Origin: Estrella lausannensis
GTDB lineage: Bacteria > Chlamydiota > Chlamydiia > Chlamydiales > Criblamydiaceae
Length of the DNA stretch: 64,000 bases
NCBI RefSeq assembly: GCF_900000175.1
Contig: NZ_CWGJ01000001.1
Span: 62,001 to 126,000 of the forward strand
Direction: 5' to 3'
Shown: positions 1 through 8,499 of the stretch, one piece after another
How positions within the stretch are numbered: the first letter of the stretch is position 1
How the letters are laid out: each line of letters begins with the position of its first letter
Notes under the pieces: generated by a model
The model's database searches: none
Told to the model about the DNA's origin: nothing
The model's input: only the letters and a program-made list of their open reading frames with translations
Position numbers and translations under genes: made by a program

Positions 1-1194
1 GTTGGTGTGGAGGGTGCTTAAAACAAGGTGACCCGTCAGTGATGCCTGAATGGAGATCTCCGCTGTTTCTGCGTCGCGGATTTCACCTATCATCACGACA
101 TCAGGATCCTGTCTCAAAATATGCCTTAAGCCCGAAGCGAAACTAAGTCCGATTTTGTGTCTGACTGCAATCTGTGCTATCCCTTTCAGGTTATACTCAA
201 CAGGATCCTCGACGGTCATAATATTGATTTCATCATCGGCCATCTCGCAAATGGCGCTATAGAGGGTCGTCGTTTTACCGCTTCCTGTCGGCCCTGTGAC
301 CAAGATGATTCCTTCCGGCAGCGAGATGAGCTTCTGAAACTCTTCGAGCACTTCGGGAAGCATCCCTATTTTGTCCAATCCAAGGACGACGTTTCCCTTA
401 TCAAGTATACGCAAGACGATGCGCTCGCCGCCGACTACAGGGACAGTACTCACCCTGAAGTCGATTTCCCTTGGCCCCATCTTTAACTTGATCCTGCCAT
501 CCTGGGGAAGGCGGTGCTCGGCGATATCAAGCTTTGCCATGACTTTAATACGGGTTAAAAGAGGAGCCTGAAACTCCTGGGAAGGAGCGTGCCGGCTCTG
601 TAAAACACCGTCAATGCGATACCGCACTTTCAGGCCATCGGCTCCAGGCTCAAAATGAATATCGGAAGCCCCTTGCTGAATCGCCTCCGTCAAAATGAGG
701 TTGAGCAGCTTGATGATAGGAGACTGCCCCAATTTACGGTCCAAAAGATCGTAGGATTCGATCTCTCCTTCCTTGACAAGATCCTCGCTATCGCCCCTAA
801 GATCGGCGATCAGCTGGGAGGCGGCCCCCTTCTCCTGATTATAAAAATGCTGGATGGCGTGGAGTATAATCTCTTTCGGGGCAAAAACCGCCCTTACATC
901 GAGGCCTAAAATAATTCGGATCTCCTCAAGAGGCTCTAAATGCAAAGGGTCATTGATCGCGACGATAACAGTTTCCTCTTCGACGGCAATCGGGAGCACC
1001 AAGTTTTTCTTGGCGAAGGCGTAAGAGACCTTTTCGTAATAGGATCTGGGCAGCGCGCTTAAAGGAAGGGTATCTAGCACCTCCATTCCGAATCTTTCGG
1101 CAAGGGCCCTTCCGCCGTCGTCGCTAGAAAGCATTCCTCGCTTGACAAGCTCATCTTTTCCTGCCGCTGTCTCGCTGGGTTCTTTAGTGGCCAT
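1..1194 (-). CDS. gspE: Type II secretion ATPase GspE, C-terminus beyond left edge
   Basis: This is the cytoplasmic ATPase that powers type II secretion. The reverse-strand frame opens with ATG at 1192-1194 and runs without a stop to the left edge, giving 398 visible residues. An N-terminal GspE_N-like region is followed by the secretion NTPase core. Around residue 300 is the Walker A motif GPTGSGKTTTL, then an Asp box (TVEDPVEYNL), then the Walker B region (RQDPDVVMIGEIRDAET) and the His-box LSTLHTN at the very edge. The C-terminal part is outside the window. The start codon overlaps the end of gspD by 11 bp, which suggests translational coupling in one operon. The family assignment is firm; PilB is the close alternative, but the gspD linkage favours GspE. 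Confidence 0.95.
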   Translation of the reverse strand, partial: MATKEPSETAAGKDELVKRGMLSSDDGGRALAERFGMEVLDTLPLSALPRSYYEKVSYAFAKKNLVLPIAVEEETVIVAINDPLHLEPLEEIRIILGLDVRAVFAPKEIILHAIQHFYNQEKGAASQLIADLRGDSEDLVKEGEIESYDLLDRKLGQSPIIKLLNLILTEAIQQGASDIHFEPGADGLKVRYRIDGVLQSRHAPSQEFQAPLLTRIKVMAKLDIAEHRLPQDGRIKLKMGPREIDFRVSTVPVVGGERIVLRILDKGNVVLGLDKIGMLPEVLEEFQKLISLPEGIILVTGPTGSGKTTTLYSAICEMADDEINIMTVEDPVEYNLKGIAQIAVRHKIGLSFASGLRHILRQDPDVVMIGEIRDAETAEISIQASLTGHLVLSTLHTN

Positions 1195-3757
1195 AATACT
1201 CACCGGGCCTGTAATAGAACCGCTCTCTTTCCCTGCCAAAGAGCATAGTCATATACCCCTCCATGAGCCTGTTTTTTTCACACTCCCGCGCAAGAACAAG
1301 GCGCTTGAGAAATCCTGGAGTATCACCCGGACGGCGTGTCATCTCTTCGCAGCGGAGGCGTGCAAAATCTTCCTGAGGATCGGAAATAATTTTAGGTGTT
1401 AAGAATATAAACATCTCCACAGATGAGTCTTTCAAAACGGTGTTGCTGAAAAGCTTGCCGATACCCGGCAACTCACCGAAAAAGGGAATGCTGTCTTTTT
1501 GATCGGATGAGATTTTTCTGCGAAGTCCGCCTAAAATGACAGTCTGCCCATCGGGTATCCTGACAACGTTGTCAATATGCCTTGTGATCACATTCGGACG
1601 GGACGGGTCGGATCCGGGCTGTATCGTCTGGAAGAAGATATCGGTTTCCAAAGAAACGTAATCTGCTTCTTCGCCGAATGGGATGCCCTCTTCGTCGTTG
1701 CGCATATGGACGGTCGGCGTGACATCAATCGTAATACCGTACTGAGCACGCGTGAAAGCATCCTTCAGAGTCACACCCTTACTAGTCTCCACCTCGAAAA
1801 TACCCGTGTTGAGCGAGATTTCTTCGTTGATGTTGATCGTCGCCTTGGTCTGGTTCATTGTAACAACGGACGGGCTGGCATTGATTGTGACGTCGTCGCA
1901 CGACAGCAAAAATTTATAGGCCAGATCGTAAGCGGGCATCCAGGAGTGCTTCATCTGACTTAGGAAAAAGCGGAAAATGCCTTCGTTCGCAGTGCTTGTT
2001 TCAATATCGTTGAAACTCACTCCTGCCTTATTGGTTTGGGAGGCATTTGTCCCCATGCGCAAAAGCGTCATTCCAAAGGAGTTCTCCTTCTCCATCCTCT
2101 TCTCAAAAAGCAAAACTTCTACCTGAACCATCTTTTTAGGGACATCCAGCTTTCTGATCAGATCTTTCAACTTGGGAACGGCAAGAGCCTCCACGACCAT
2201 GACAATAGCTCCGGTCTTCGGATCGACAAAAAAGTTCTCTCTGCCCTTATTGGGATCGGGTTTTGGCTCCCTCGGTCTATTCGGCTGCACCGGAGCCGGG
2301 TTGACGGCGTAGGTGCCTTCCTCAAAGAACTTCTCATGGTATAGCTGCTCCGGCAGCTTGTCGCGGTCAGGATTATTGATCTCGGTGATGGCGACATTCT
2401 GCCTTTGGCTGGCCTTTTGACTTGCGTCTCCACCGGCAGGATCTGTCAGAATGACGTTACTTGAAATCATCTGTAGATAGACTTTCTCTAAAATAGCGGC
2501 CAGTTCGCCCGGATCTGTGTGCTTGCAGTGGTAGGTAAAGACTATCTTCTCCAGCGACTCGCCAACCTCTGACTCCACCTGATAGATGATATCTTCGCCT
2601 TTTTTGATCTCCTCTTTGGTTCCGATCAAGATGATCGCCCGTGCAAGATGGGAGAGTCCAATCACTTTCAGGCCGGCAGAGTCCTGCCTTTCGGAGCGCC
2701 CTCCATCGTTTACGCCTTCTCCCTGGGAAATAGTATCGGGAATCACCGAAAACTGTCCGAAGATCTCCGTCAGAACTTTTGCCATCTCTTGAGGATCGGT
2801 TTTTTTCAGCGCGATGACCTTGTACTCCCGCCCTCCTGTCGTCTTCTCGATAAAATCATAGAGCTTGAGCAGCTCCTGAACAGATTGGACAGGACCAGTA
2901 ATCAAAATGTCGCGTCCGATGGTCTGAAGATCAGTTGTCGATCGGTCGGCGAACTTGTCCAGAAACAGAAAGACCCTTCTCACTTCCAGAGGATTGGGGG
3001 TGAGGATATAAAGTATACGGTCGTAGGGAGCCAGCAACTCCAGCGATTCTCTCTTGTTCGTGAGTTCTTTAACCGTGGAAAAATCCTCTTTAGTCAAGTA
3101 GAGAGAGCGCAGGTAAGGGTTCAACTCCTTGATCCCGACCCCGTTTTGAGCCAGAATTGTGGTCAGCATCTCTGTCCAGGAAGATCTTGGAATGGCGATG
3201 TTGGAATTGACACTGATGGGGATGGAGGCTATATCGGGTGTGATCAGATAAACGTAGTCTGAAGAGCCGTAGTCGATGACAAGATCACCAAGCGTTGTAT
3301 CAGGCTGGTGCCACAGCGCATAATCTTCCTGCTGATTATGCTCTTCCGCCATCTTGCGCCAGCTCTCCTCTAGAACCTGGATATTGCTCCTGACGAGTCT
3401 GATCTCCTCTAAAAGCTGCTTCCACTCAGCGTCGGAAACTCCTTTTTGGTAAAGATCTTCCGCCTCTCCATAGAGCTCGCGTAAAATTTCACGATGCTCT
3501 TTCAGTTCATTGTTGACCTGCAAGAGAAACTTCTGCATTTCCGGGCTTAAATCTTTCGACGCACTTCCCTGAGAAAGACTGGCTTTCTTTTCAGCGATCG
3601 TCTGCCCCGAAAGGGCATGAAAAGGAACCAATAAAAGGAAAGCAGCGGCAACCGTCTGGCTCGCTAGCTGCCGAATCGGTAAAAGAGAGTGAAGTTCTGT
3701 TAGAATTTTTGATTGATTGGTCATGCCGGTGCAGTTGTATCCTCTATCATGATTCAC
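1184..3757 (-). CDS. gspD: Secretin GspD of type II secretion
   Basis: This is the outer-membrane secretin channel of type II secretion, up to 857 residues. The N-terminus has a hydrophobic stretch (about residues 30-48, ending HALSG) consistent with a Sec signal peptide. M12 at 3724 gives a more ordinary leader and is an equally good start. A charged, partly coiled segment (about 55-150) precedes repeated N-domains. The secretin core ends with the signature VRIPDGQTVILGGLRRK...IPFFGELPGIGKLFS at residues 732-771 and FLTPKII at 785-791. A 66-residue tail follows and could be the pilotin-binding segment. It lies between a bitopic protein upstream (66-bp gap) and gspE downstream (11-bp overlap). 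A type III secretin is unlikely because of the gspE linkage. Confidence 0.93.
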   Translation of the reverse strand: MNHDRGYNCTGMTNQSKILTELHSLLPIRQLASQTVAAAFLLLVPFHALSGQTIAEKKASLSQGSASKDLSPEMQKFLLQVNNELKEHREILRELYGEAEDLYQKGVSDAEWKQLLEEIRLVRSNIQVLEESWRKMAEEHNQQEDYALWHQPDTTLGDLVIDYGSSDYVYLITPDIASIPISVNSNIAIPRSSWTEMLTTILAQNGVGIKELNPYLRSLYLTKEDFSTVKELTNKRESLELLAPYDRILYILTPNPLEVRRVFLFLDKFADRSTTDLQTIGRDILITGPVQSVQELLKLYDFIEKTTGGREYKVIALKKTDPQEMAKVLTEIFGQFSVIPDTISQGEGVNDGGRSERQDSAGLKVIGLSHLARAIILIGTKEEIKKGEDIIYQVESEVGESLEKIVFTYHCKHTDPGELAAILEKVYLQMISSNVILTDPAGGDASQKASQRQNVAITEINNPDRDKLPEQLYHEKFFEEGTYAVNPAPVQPNRPREPKPDPNKGRENFFVDPKTGAIVMVVEALAVPKLKDLIRKLDVPKKMVQVEVLLFEKRMEKENSFGMTLLRMGTNASQTNKAGVSFNDIETSTANEGIFRFFLSQMKHSWMPAYDLAYKFLLSCDDVTINASPSVVTMNQTKATININEEISLNTGIFEVETSKGVTLKDAFTRAQYGITIDVTPTVHMRNDEEGIPFGEEADYVSLETDIFFQTIQPGSDPSRPNVITRHIDNVVRIPDGQTVILGGLRRKISSDQKDSIPFFGELPGIGKLFSNTVLKDSSVEMFIFLTPKIISDPQEDFARLRCEEMTRRPGDTPGFLKRLVLARECEKNRLMEGYMTMLFGRERERFYYRPGEYYGH

Positions 3758-3822
3758 ATTCCGGACAAAGGAGAGGGGATCTTAGCATTTCTGCCCTTAA
3801 ACTGATCTGACAAAGTCTCAAT

Positions 3823-5262
3823 TTAAGGTATCGGACCTTTACTTCCTTCACGCGCGGTGTGGCTGTTTCTCTGTTTGATGATGTTTTCAAGACGGCTGCT
3901 TGCAAAGGGTTGTGGGATGGAAGTTGCACTCTTGCCTATGCTCTCTTTGGATCTTTTGAGAGGTTGGTAGACGAGCCCTTCCTTCTGAACCGGCAGCTCG
4001 ATATCCTGAACAAGCGTTCTCGCAGGGTTATAGAGAAGCCCTTTCATTACCTGCTGGTCATCCCTTCTTTCAATCCCGTCGAACACGAATAGTGTGCCTG
4101 TCATTCTTCTTTCGACATATTGGTCTATCTCTTCAGCCGTAGTCAGCTTTTTCCACCCCTCATCTGTCATGATGAGCCAGTCATGGGGGCTCAGGAGCAT
4201 TTTTTCACTTTCGACTTCGAACACGTACTGGGATTTTGTCCTGGCGCCGATGAATTTAAATTCTTGCTGGATGTCATTGGGCAGCCATGTTTCCATTGAC
4301 TTGAGTAGGTTGAGAGCGAGCTTTTTCTTTCCTTCAACATCCCAAAGCTCCAAGTTCATGAGCCGCTCATCCACTTTTTTAACTACTAGAATAGGGTATT
4401 TCTGCGTCTCTTTGCTTGGTTCGGCATTCTCAAAACGGCCATCTTTCCAAACCAGAATATCCCCGGCATCGACATAAACCGAATAAACTTCTTCTTTTTC
4501 TCCAAAATCGATGCGGCTCTTTCCGGCCCTGTCCTTATATTCCTCGCCGCCGTGCCTCTCTAAAAACTTATCCTGACCCATCCAACGAGCACGCTGCCTT
4601 GCCAGCAAGGTTCCGTCCACTCTCCATTTTCCAAGCTCCCAGCCGCTCTGCAAAGTCCTCGCGAGCTCTTTTTCCTGCAGCTGAAACTTAGCAAGCTGGC
4701 TTGGAGAGGAGACTTCATTTCCCCTTTCATCAATCATGCCGACGTTGATCGTCGCTTCATTATCTTGGGCTCCGGGAATAATCCAGAGAGATGTCTCTTG
4801 GTTGCCAGGGCTGAATACATATTTGCCCATTCCCTCGCCGCCACGATATTGCAAGAAAAGTTTTTCTTTAGGTTTTGCCGAAATGATATCTTTGGAACCC
4901 TCAAGCGAAAAATGAAGAAGGGGGCTTTCCATTTTAACATCCGGGCGGCCATTTTGCCCAAAATAGGTCAAATGCGATTTAAGATCGGGAAGATGCATCC
5001 TGGGAGCTACATAAGTCAGAGCAAACACTCCCTCGCCAAATGCCGCGTAGGCATTTTCATCTTTCTGAAAACTATTCCTGGGAAGCGTCGTCTTTATCTT
5101 GGACACCTCAGGCAGCGCCACATCACCTCTGGCCAAGATAAACAATAAAGAGGCCGCAAGGGCAAAAATAATTGCCAGCGCAGCAAAGACCTTAGGAATC
5201 TGTTCAAAAAGATCCTGGAAGAGATCCTGACGGATGTGAAATGACCTAAAGCGCGAAACCAT
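3823..5262 (-). CDS. Bitopic membrane protein upstream of gspD (possible GspC-position protein)
   Basis: This 479-residue protein is not a family I can name. It has a short cytoplasmic N-terminus, one transmembrane segment at about residues 25-45 (VFAALAIIFALAASLLFILA), and a large, mostly beta-predicted extracytoplasmic domain with many charged residues. It is the first gene of a run with gspD and gspE on the same strand. As I recall the C. trachomatis map, an uncharacterised ORF (CT573) sits in the same place. The topology (N-in anchor plus periplasmic body) and gene order match GspC of classical type II systems, but no HR or PDZ motif is obvious. No clear ribosome binding site is seen before the ATG. 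The GspC role is inference. Confidence 0.8.
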   Translation of the reverse strand: MVSRFRSFHIRQDLFQDLFEQIPKVFAALAIIFALAASLLFILARGDVALPEVSKIKTTLPRNSFQKDENAYAAFGEGVFALTYVAPRMHLPDLKSHLTYFGQNGRPDVKMESPLLHFSLEGSKDIISAKPKEKLFLQYRGGEGMGKYVFSPGNQETSLWIIPGAQDNEATINVGMIDERGNEVSSPSQLAKFQLQEKELARTLQSGWELGKWRVDGTLLARQRARWMGQDKFLERHGGEEYKDRAGKSRIDFGEKEEVYSVYVDAGDILVWKDGRFENAEPSKETQKYPILVVKKVDERLMNLELWDVEGKKKLALNLLKSMETWLPNDIQQEFKFIGARTKSQYVFEVESEKMLLSPHDWLIMTDEGWKKLTTAEEIDQYVERRMTGTLFVFDGIERRDDQQVMKGLLYNPARTLVQDIELPVQKEGLVYQPLKRSKESIGKSATSIPQPFASSRLENIIKQRNSHTAREGSKGPIP

Positions 5263-5663
5263 AATAAGAAAGTAACATAGGACTGTTTTTAGATTCTATA
5301 CCGAATAGGCCCGAAAAAAAGAGAGCGCTCCCTTTGCCAAAAACCCAAATTTGGGCCACGTTCGGAATAGGCCATCGGCTTGTCCAATTATTAATTAATT
5401 ATAAACAAATTAAAATTAAAGAGCAACCAACAGACCAACAGAAGAAAAAAACTGAACTCGTTAAAAAACTCTCCATGCGACTTGGTTGATCTCGATTGGA
5501 TTTAGATAAACTTTATCATATTCAAATCGAAAAATTGTCGCTCCCCGCCACATCCTTTTTTTATGCCAATTGATGCAAATCGCAAACGGTTAAAATATTT
5601 AATTGATCTCTGATCATCTTTTTCTTAGGATGGCAAAAACTGCAACCACCAAAAGAGGTACCT
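5263..5663. other. 400-bp intergenic region with a degenerate palindromic repeat
   Basis: This is an AT-rich divergent spacer between the gspDE operon (reverse) and the 5664 gene (forward). At 5297-5371 lies a degenerate copy of the TATACCGAA...CAAATTTGGG repeat, with arms TATACCGAATAGG and TTCGGAATAGG around CCCAAATTTGGG. The rest (5380-5650) is AT-rich and should hold both promoters. I see no convincing coding sequence or RNA gene. Confidence 0.5.
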
Positions 5664-6062
5664 ATGGCAGACGAAGGAATGCCGCAAAAAGAAGAGAAAC
5701 CAGAGCCAAAAGCCAAACCCGAACGTCTGGAGGATGTTTACCAGCTCGCTTCCTCCAACATGAAAGACACTCTTGCCTACATCGCCATGATCGTTGGCAT
5801 TCTGATGCTTTTCTTCGAACCGTTCTACGGCGGAGCTATCATCGGAGCCATCGCCGGCCTCTATTTTACCAAGGAGATCATCACTCCTTTGAAATCCTTA
5901 GAATCCTTTATCGAAAAGCAAGGGATGGTAAGGAGCCTGATTTTGGGCGGTGCTCTGCTTGGCATCTTTATCGAAGCGCCAGCCATTATCATTGGAGCGG
6001 CAGTCGCCGTCGGACTCAAGCAAATCATTGTCAATGACAAAGAATCCGACAAAAAAGAGTGA
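5664..6062 (+). CDS. Small four-helix membrane protein
   Basis: This is a 132-residue protein of unknown function. A charged, Pro/Lys/Glu-rich N-terminus (1-33) is followed by two hydrophobic hairpins at about 37-70 (LAYIAMIVGILMLFF and GGAIIGAIAGLYF) and 90-122 (SLILGGALLGIFIEAP and AIIIGAAVAVGLKQII). A short lysine-rich tail follows. An AGAGG ribosome site lies just upstream (AAAAGAGGTACCTATG). The stop overlaps the next start in TGATG, so the two genes are probably cotranslated. Paired hydrophobic hairpins are compatible with either an inner-membrane or an Inc-like protein. There is not enough to choose. Confidence 0.8.
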   Translation: MADEGMPQKEEKPEPKAKPERLEDVYQLASSNMKDTLAYIAMIVGILMLFFEPFYGGAIIGAIAGLYFTKEIITPLKSLESFIEKQGMVRSLILGGALLGIFIEAPAIIIGAAVAVGLKQIIVNDKESDKKE

Positions 6063-6766
6063 TGGAAGAAATCCGGGCCATTCCACTGCTTAGTAAAGCA
6101 GAGTGCGAAGAGATCTGGGCAATAGTTAAAAGTTTGAGACCGCTCTGGACGGATAGAGGAGGAGGAGTCGCTCCCTTTTACACGCTCGGAGCGGCTTGCT
6201 ATCTTGACCACCCGGAAAGAAAAAAATCTCCCTATCGGAATATCGAGGCTGCTATCAACCCTGTATTGAAGCTGCACTTTTCCTCCCTTCTGGACAAGGT
6301 TAAAACCGCCTTGGAGGAGACAACGAATAGCAAAGCCTCTTTCGACCACCTCCATGCCCTTCCGGGGTTTCATATCTTTCTTTACCATCCCCTGTTCGTA
6401 AAGCCTCAGGCCCACCTGCATTTCGATTTGCAGCAGCTCCAGGTAAAGTGGCCTTTCAAGGAGGTGGACAGAATTCATCCGTTAAGTTTCACCCTCCCCA
6501 TTACACTACCTCGTTGCGGATCTGGTTTGAACTACTGGGATATCCACTGGCTTGAAAACAAAAATCGGGCCGATACGGAGATAGAAGCCCTCGCTGAGAG
6601 GACACCGATGCACTTTTTACCTTACAGTGTCGGAACGATGGTCGTGCACAGCGGACAGTTTCTCCATCAGATTGCCCCGTGCCCGGGAATGACAGAGGAA
6701 GACACCAGAGTCACACTTCAGGGACACGCCCTTTATTGCGATGGTGTCTGGCGCCTGTACTGGTAA
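6062..6766 (+). CDS. 2OG-Fe(II) oxygenase-like protein
   Basis: This 234-residue protein starts at ATG 6062, overlapping the previous stop in TGATG. A GTG one codon earlier is possible. It shows the pattern of an iron/2-oxoglutarate dioxygenase. An HxD pair lies at H120/D122 (QAHLHFDLQQ), the distal histidine at H202 (GQFLHQIAP), and an arginine 14 residues later (R216, DTRVTLQGH) in the position that binds the 2OG carboxylate. Several aromatic-rich strands lie between, as expected for a cupin-type barrel. Substrate is unknown. Coupling to the small membrane protein upstream suggests a shared process. The fold call is my reading of the motif order, not a database match. Confidence 0.75.
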   Translation: MEEIRAIPLLSKAECEEIWAIVKSLRPLWTDRGGGVAPFYTLGAACYLDHPERKKSPYRNIEAAINPVLKLHFSSLLDKVKTALEETTNSKASFDHLHALPGFHIFLYHPLFVKPQAHLHFDLQQLQVKWPFKEVDRIHPLSFTLPITLPRCGSGLNYWDIHWLENKNRADTEIEALAERTPMHFLPYSVGTMVVHSGQFLHQIAPCPGMTEEDTRVTLQGHALYCDGVWRLYW

Positions 6767-6767
6767 G

Positions 6768-6813
6768 AGACTGTACTAAAAAAATCATACAACTTCAGGT
6801 TTAAGACTGTCTC
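6768..6813. repeat. Short MITE-family inverted repeat between convergent genes
   Basis: The sequence AGACTGTACTAAA at 6768-6780 is answered by TTTAAGACTGTCT at 6800-6812. The part between (AAATCATACAACTTCAGG) resembles the interior of the MITE terminal repeat found elsewhere in the window. It separates the converging oxygenase-like gene and trkH, and may also act as a transcription barrier. Confidence 0.55.
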
Positions 6814-6840
6814 AACAGGGGATGCTGCTTGCCTTCCTCT

Positions 6841-8487
6841 TTATTTATTGCGCCAGAAAGCGGGCACCAAAATCGCCAAAATCGCTAAAAATTCAAGACG
6901 GCCCAAGATCATTAGAAATGATGCCAAACCGATAGCCCTATCGGAAAGGGGTGCAAACGACTCGGCAGGTCCGACGATCCTAAAGCCGATCCCGGCATTA
7001 TTGATCGTTGCTGTCACAATCCCAAGCGCACTCTCCGGGTCAATGCCGTCAAGCACAAGTAGGTAAGTGGAAAGGGCCGTGAAAGCAATGACTATCAGAA
7101 AGAAGCAAAGGACCCTGATCACCGCTTCCCACTCGATTTCGCTATTGCCGATGCGGAAACGACGTACCGTTTCCGGCCGAAACAGCGATTCTACTTTGAA
7201 CTGAGCTACACGGAACAAGATATAGAGGCGCATCGTCTTGATTCCCCCTGCGGTAGATCCTCCCATTCCCCCTAAGAACATGGCAACAAGAATCACGACC
7301 TGCGCTGGATACGGCCACAAATCGAAATTGGCTGTTGAAAATCCTGTCGATGACTGTGCTGAGACGACATGAAAGGTCGCCACCCGAACAGCGTCGGTTA
7401 AAGACAGAGATTCGCCTGTCCTGCCATCGAGCAAGAAGTTGGGAGTCCCTACAATTTCGACAGAGCAAAGTGCGGACTGAACAAAGATCAACCCCAAAAA
7501 AAGAAAAAGCTCCCGGTCATAAAGCTTAAAGAATTTGCCGGTCAGGAGGTAAAAATAGAGTGTGAAGTTAATGCTTCCTAGAAGCATGAAGATAATGCAA
7601 ACCCAGTCGGTGGCCGGATTGTCATAGAACCCTATACTGGTGTTCTTGATACAGAATCCCCCGGTTGAAACATTGGCGAATGTAATCATGAGGGAATCAA
7701 AAAAGGGCATTTCGTCATTGGTCAGCATTAAAAAGAATACTTGAAGCAACGATATGACAAGATAAATCTTCCATAAATTCATTGCCGTCTCCTTGATTCT
7801 CGGAGTGATCCCCTCCTTGACAGGACCTGTCACTTCCTGATAAAAAAGCTGCCGGCCGCCCACTCCAAGAGCAGGCAGAACGGCAACAAACAATACGACG
7901 ATGCCTCCGCCTCCGATCCACTGAGTCAAGGAACGCCAAAAAAGGAGCGTCACTCCCAGCGCCTCAATACCTTCAAACAAAACCTTGCCCGTTGCCTTAT
8001 CGATGACGGGAGCGACAGTGCCATAAAAGACATATTCGATGTCCTGCGCCCCTTCCACAATTTTTCTGTAGGGAATTTCAGCACCCGTCTCGTCATATTT
8101 TTTAGGATAGAGAACCGTCCCGCCCGTTGTGGTGAAACCCGATGTCGCCTCAAAGTAGGCCTGAAAAGGATTGGAAAGGGTCCCGCTGAAAAGGAAGGGT
8201 AGCGAGCCGAAAAAGGGAATCAGAAACCAGATAGAGACAACAACGAGCAGAGCCTCCCTTCGGTACATGATCCCATCGGTTTTGCGGCCTAAGAGATAGA
8301 GTCCTCCGCCAAACGCCGCTGTGACAAGCCAAGTGATTAAGAAGGCAACGGTTGAATGAGGCTGCGGATGCCCCTCTGCTGCGGCGCCAAACTCGTAGTA
8401 GGCTGCCATCACGAGCGGCAGAGTGAAAACCAGGCTGAAGCCTAAGAAAAAAAGTCCTAAGATTTTCGAAATATCACGCCAAAGCAT
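6841..8487 (-). CDS. trkH: Potassium uptake channel subunit TrkH
   Basis: This is the membrane subunit of Trk-type potassium uptake, 548 residues, with about ten to twelve transmembrane segments. The four selectivity-filter half-loops typical of TrkH/KtrB are visible: TSGFTTTGGT, ANVSTGGFCIK, SSTGFSTANF and NNAGIGFRIVG. The conserved GGMGGSTAGGIKTMR loop precedes the last module. It lies 12 bp downstream of trkA in the same direction, so the two form an operon. The start ATG at 8487 gives a typical N-terminus with a first hydrophobic helix at residues 9-28. Confidence 0.95.
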   Translation of the reverse strand: MLWRDISKILGLFFLGFSLVFTLPLVMAAYYEFGAAAEGHPQPHSTVAFLITWLVTAAFGGGLYLLGRKTDGIMYRREALLVVVSIWFLIPFFGSLPFLFSGTLSNPFQAYFEATSGFTTTGGTVLYPKKYDETGAEIPYRKIVEGAQDIEYVFYGTVAPVIDKATGKVLFEGIEALGVTLLFWRSLTQWIGGGGIVVLFVAVLPALGVGGRQLFYQEVTGPVKEGITPRIKETAMNLWKIYLVISLLQVFFLMLTNDEMPFFDSLMITFANVSTGGFCIKNTSIGFYDNPATDWVCIIFMLLGSINFTLYFYLLTGKFFKLYDRELFLFLGLIFVQSALCSVEIVGTPNFLLDGRTGESLSLTDAVRVATFHVVSAQSSTGFSTANFDLWPYPAQVVILVAMFLGGMGGSTAGGIKTMRLYILFRVAQFKVESLFRPETVRRFRIGNSEIEWEAVIRVLCFFLIVIAFTALSTYLLVLDGIDPESALGIVTATINNAGIGFRIVGPAESFAPLSDRAIGLASFLMILGRLEFLAILAILVPAFWRNK

Positions 8488-8499
8488 CCGCCACCTAGT

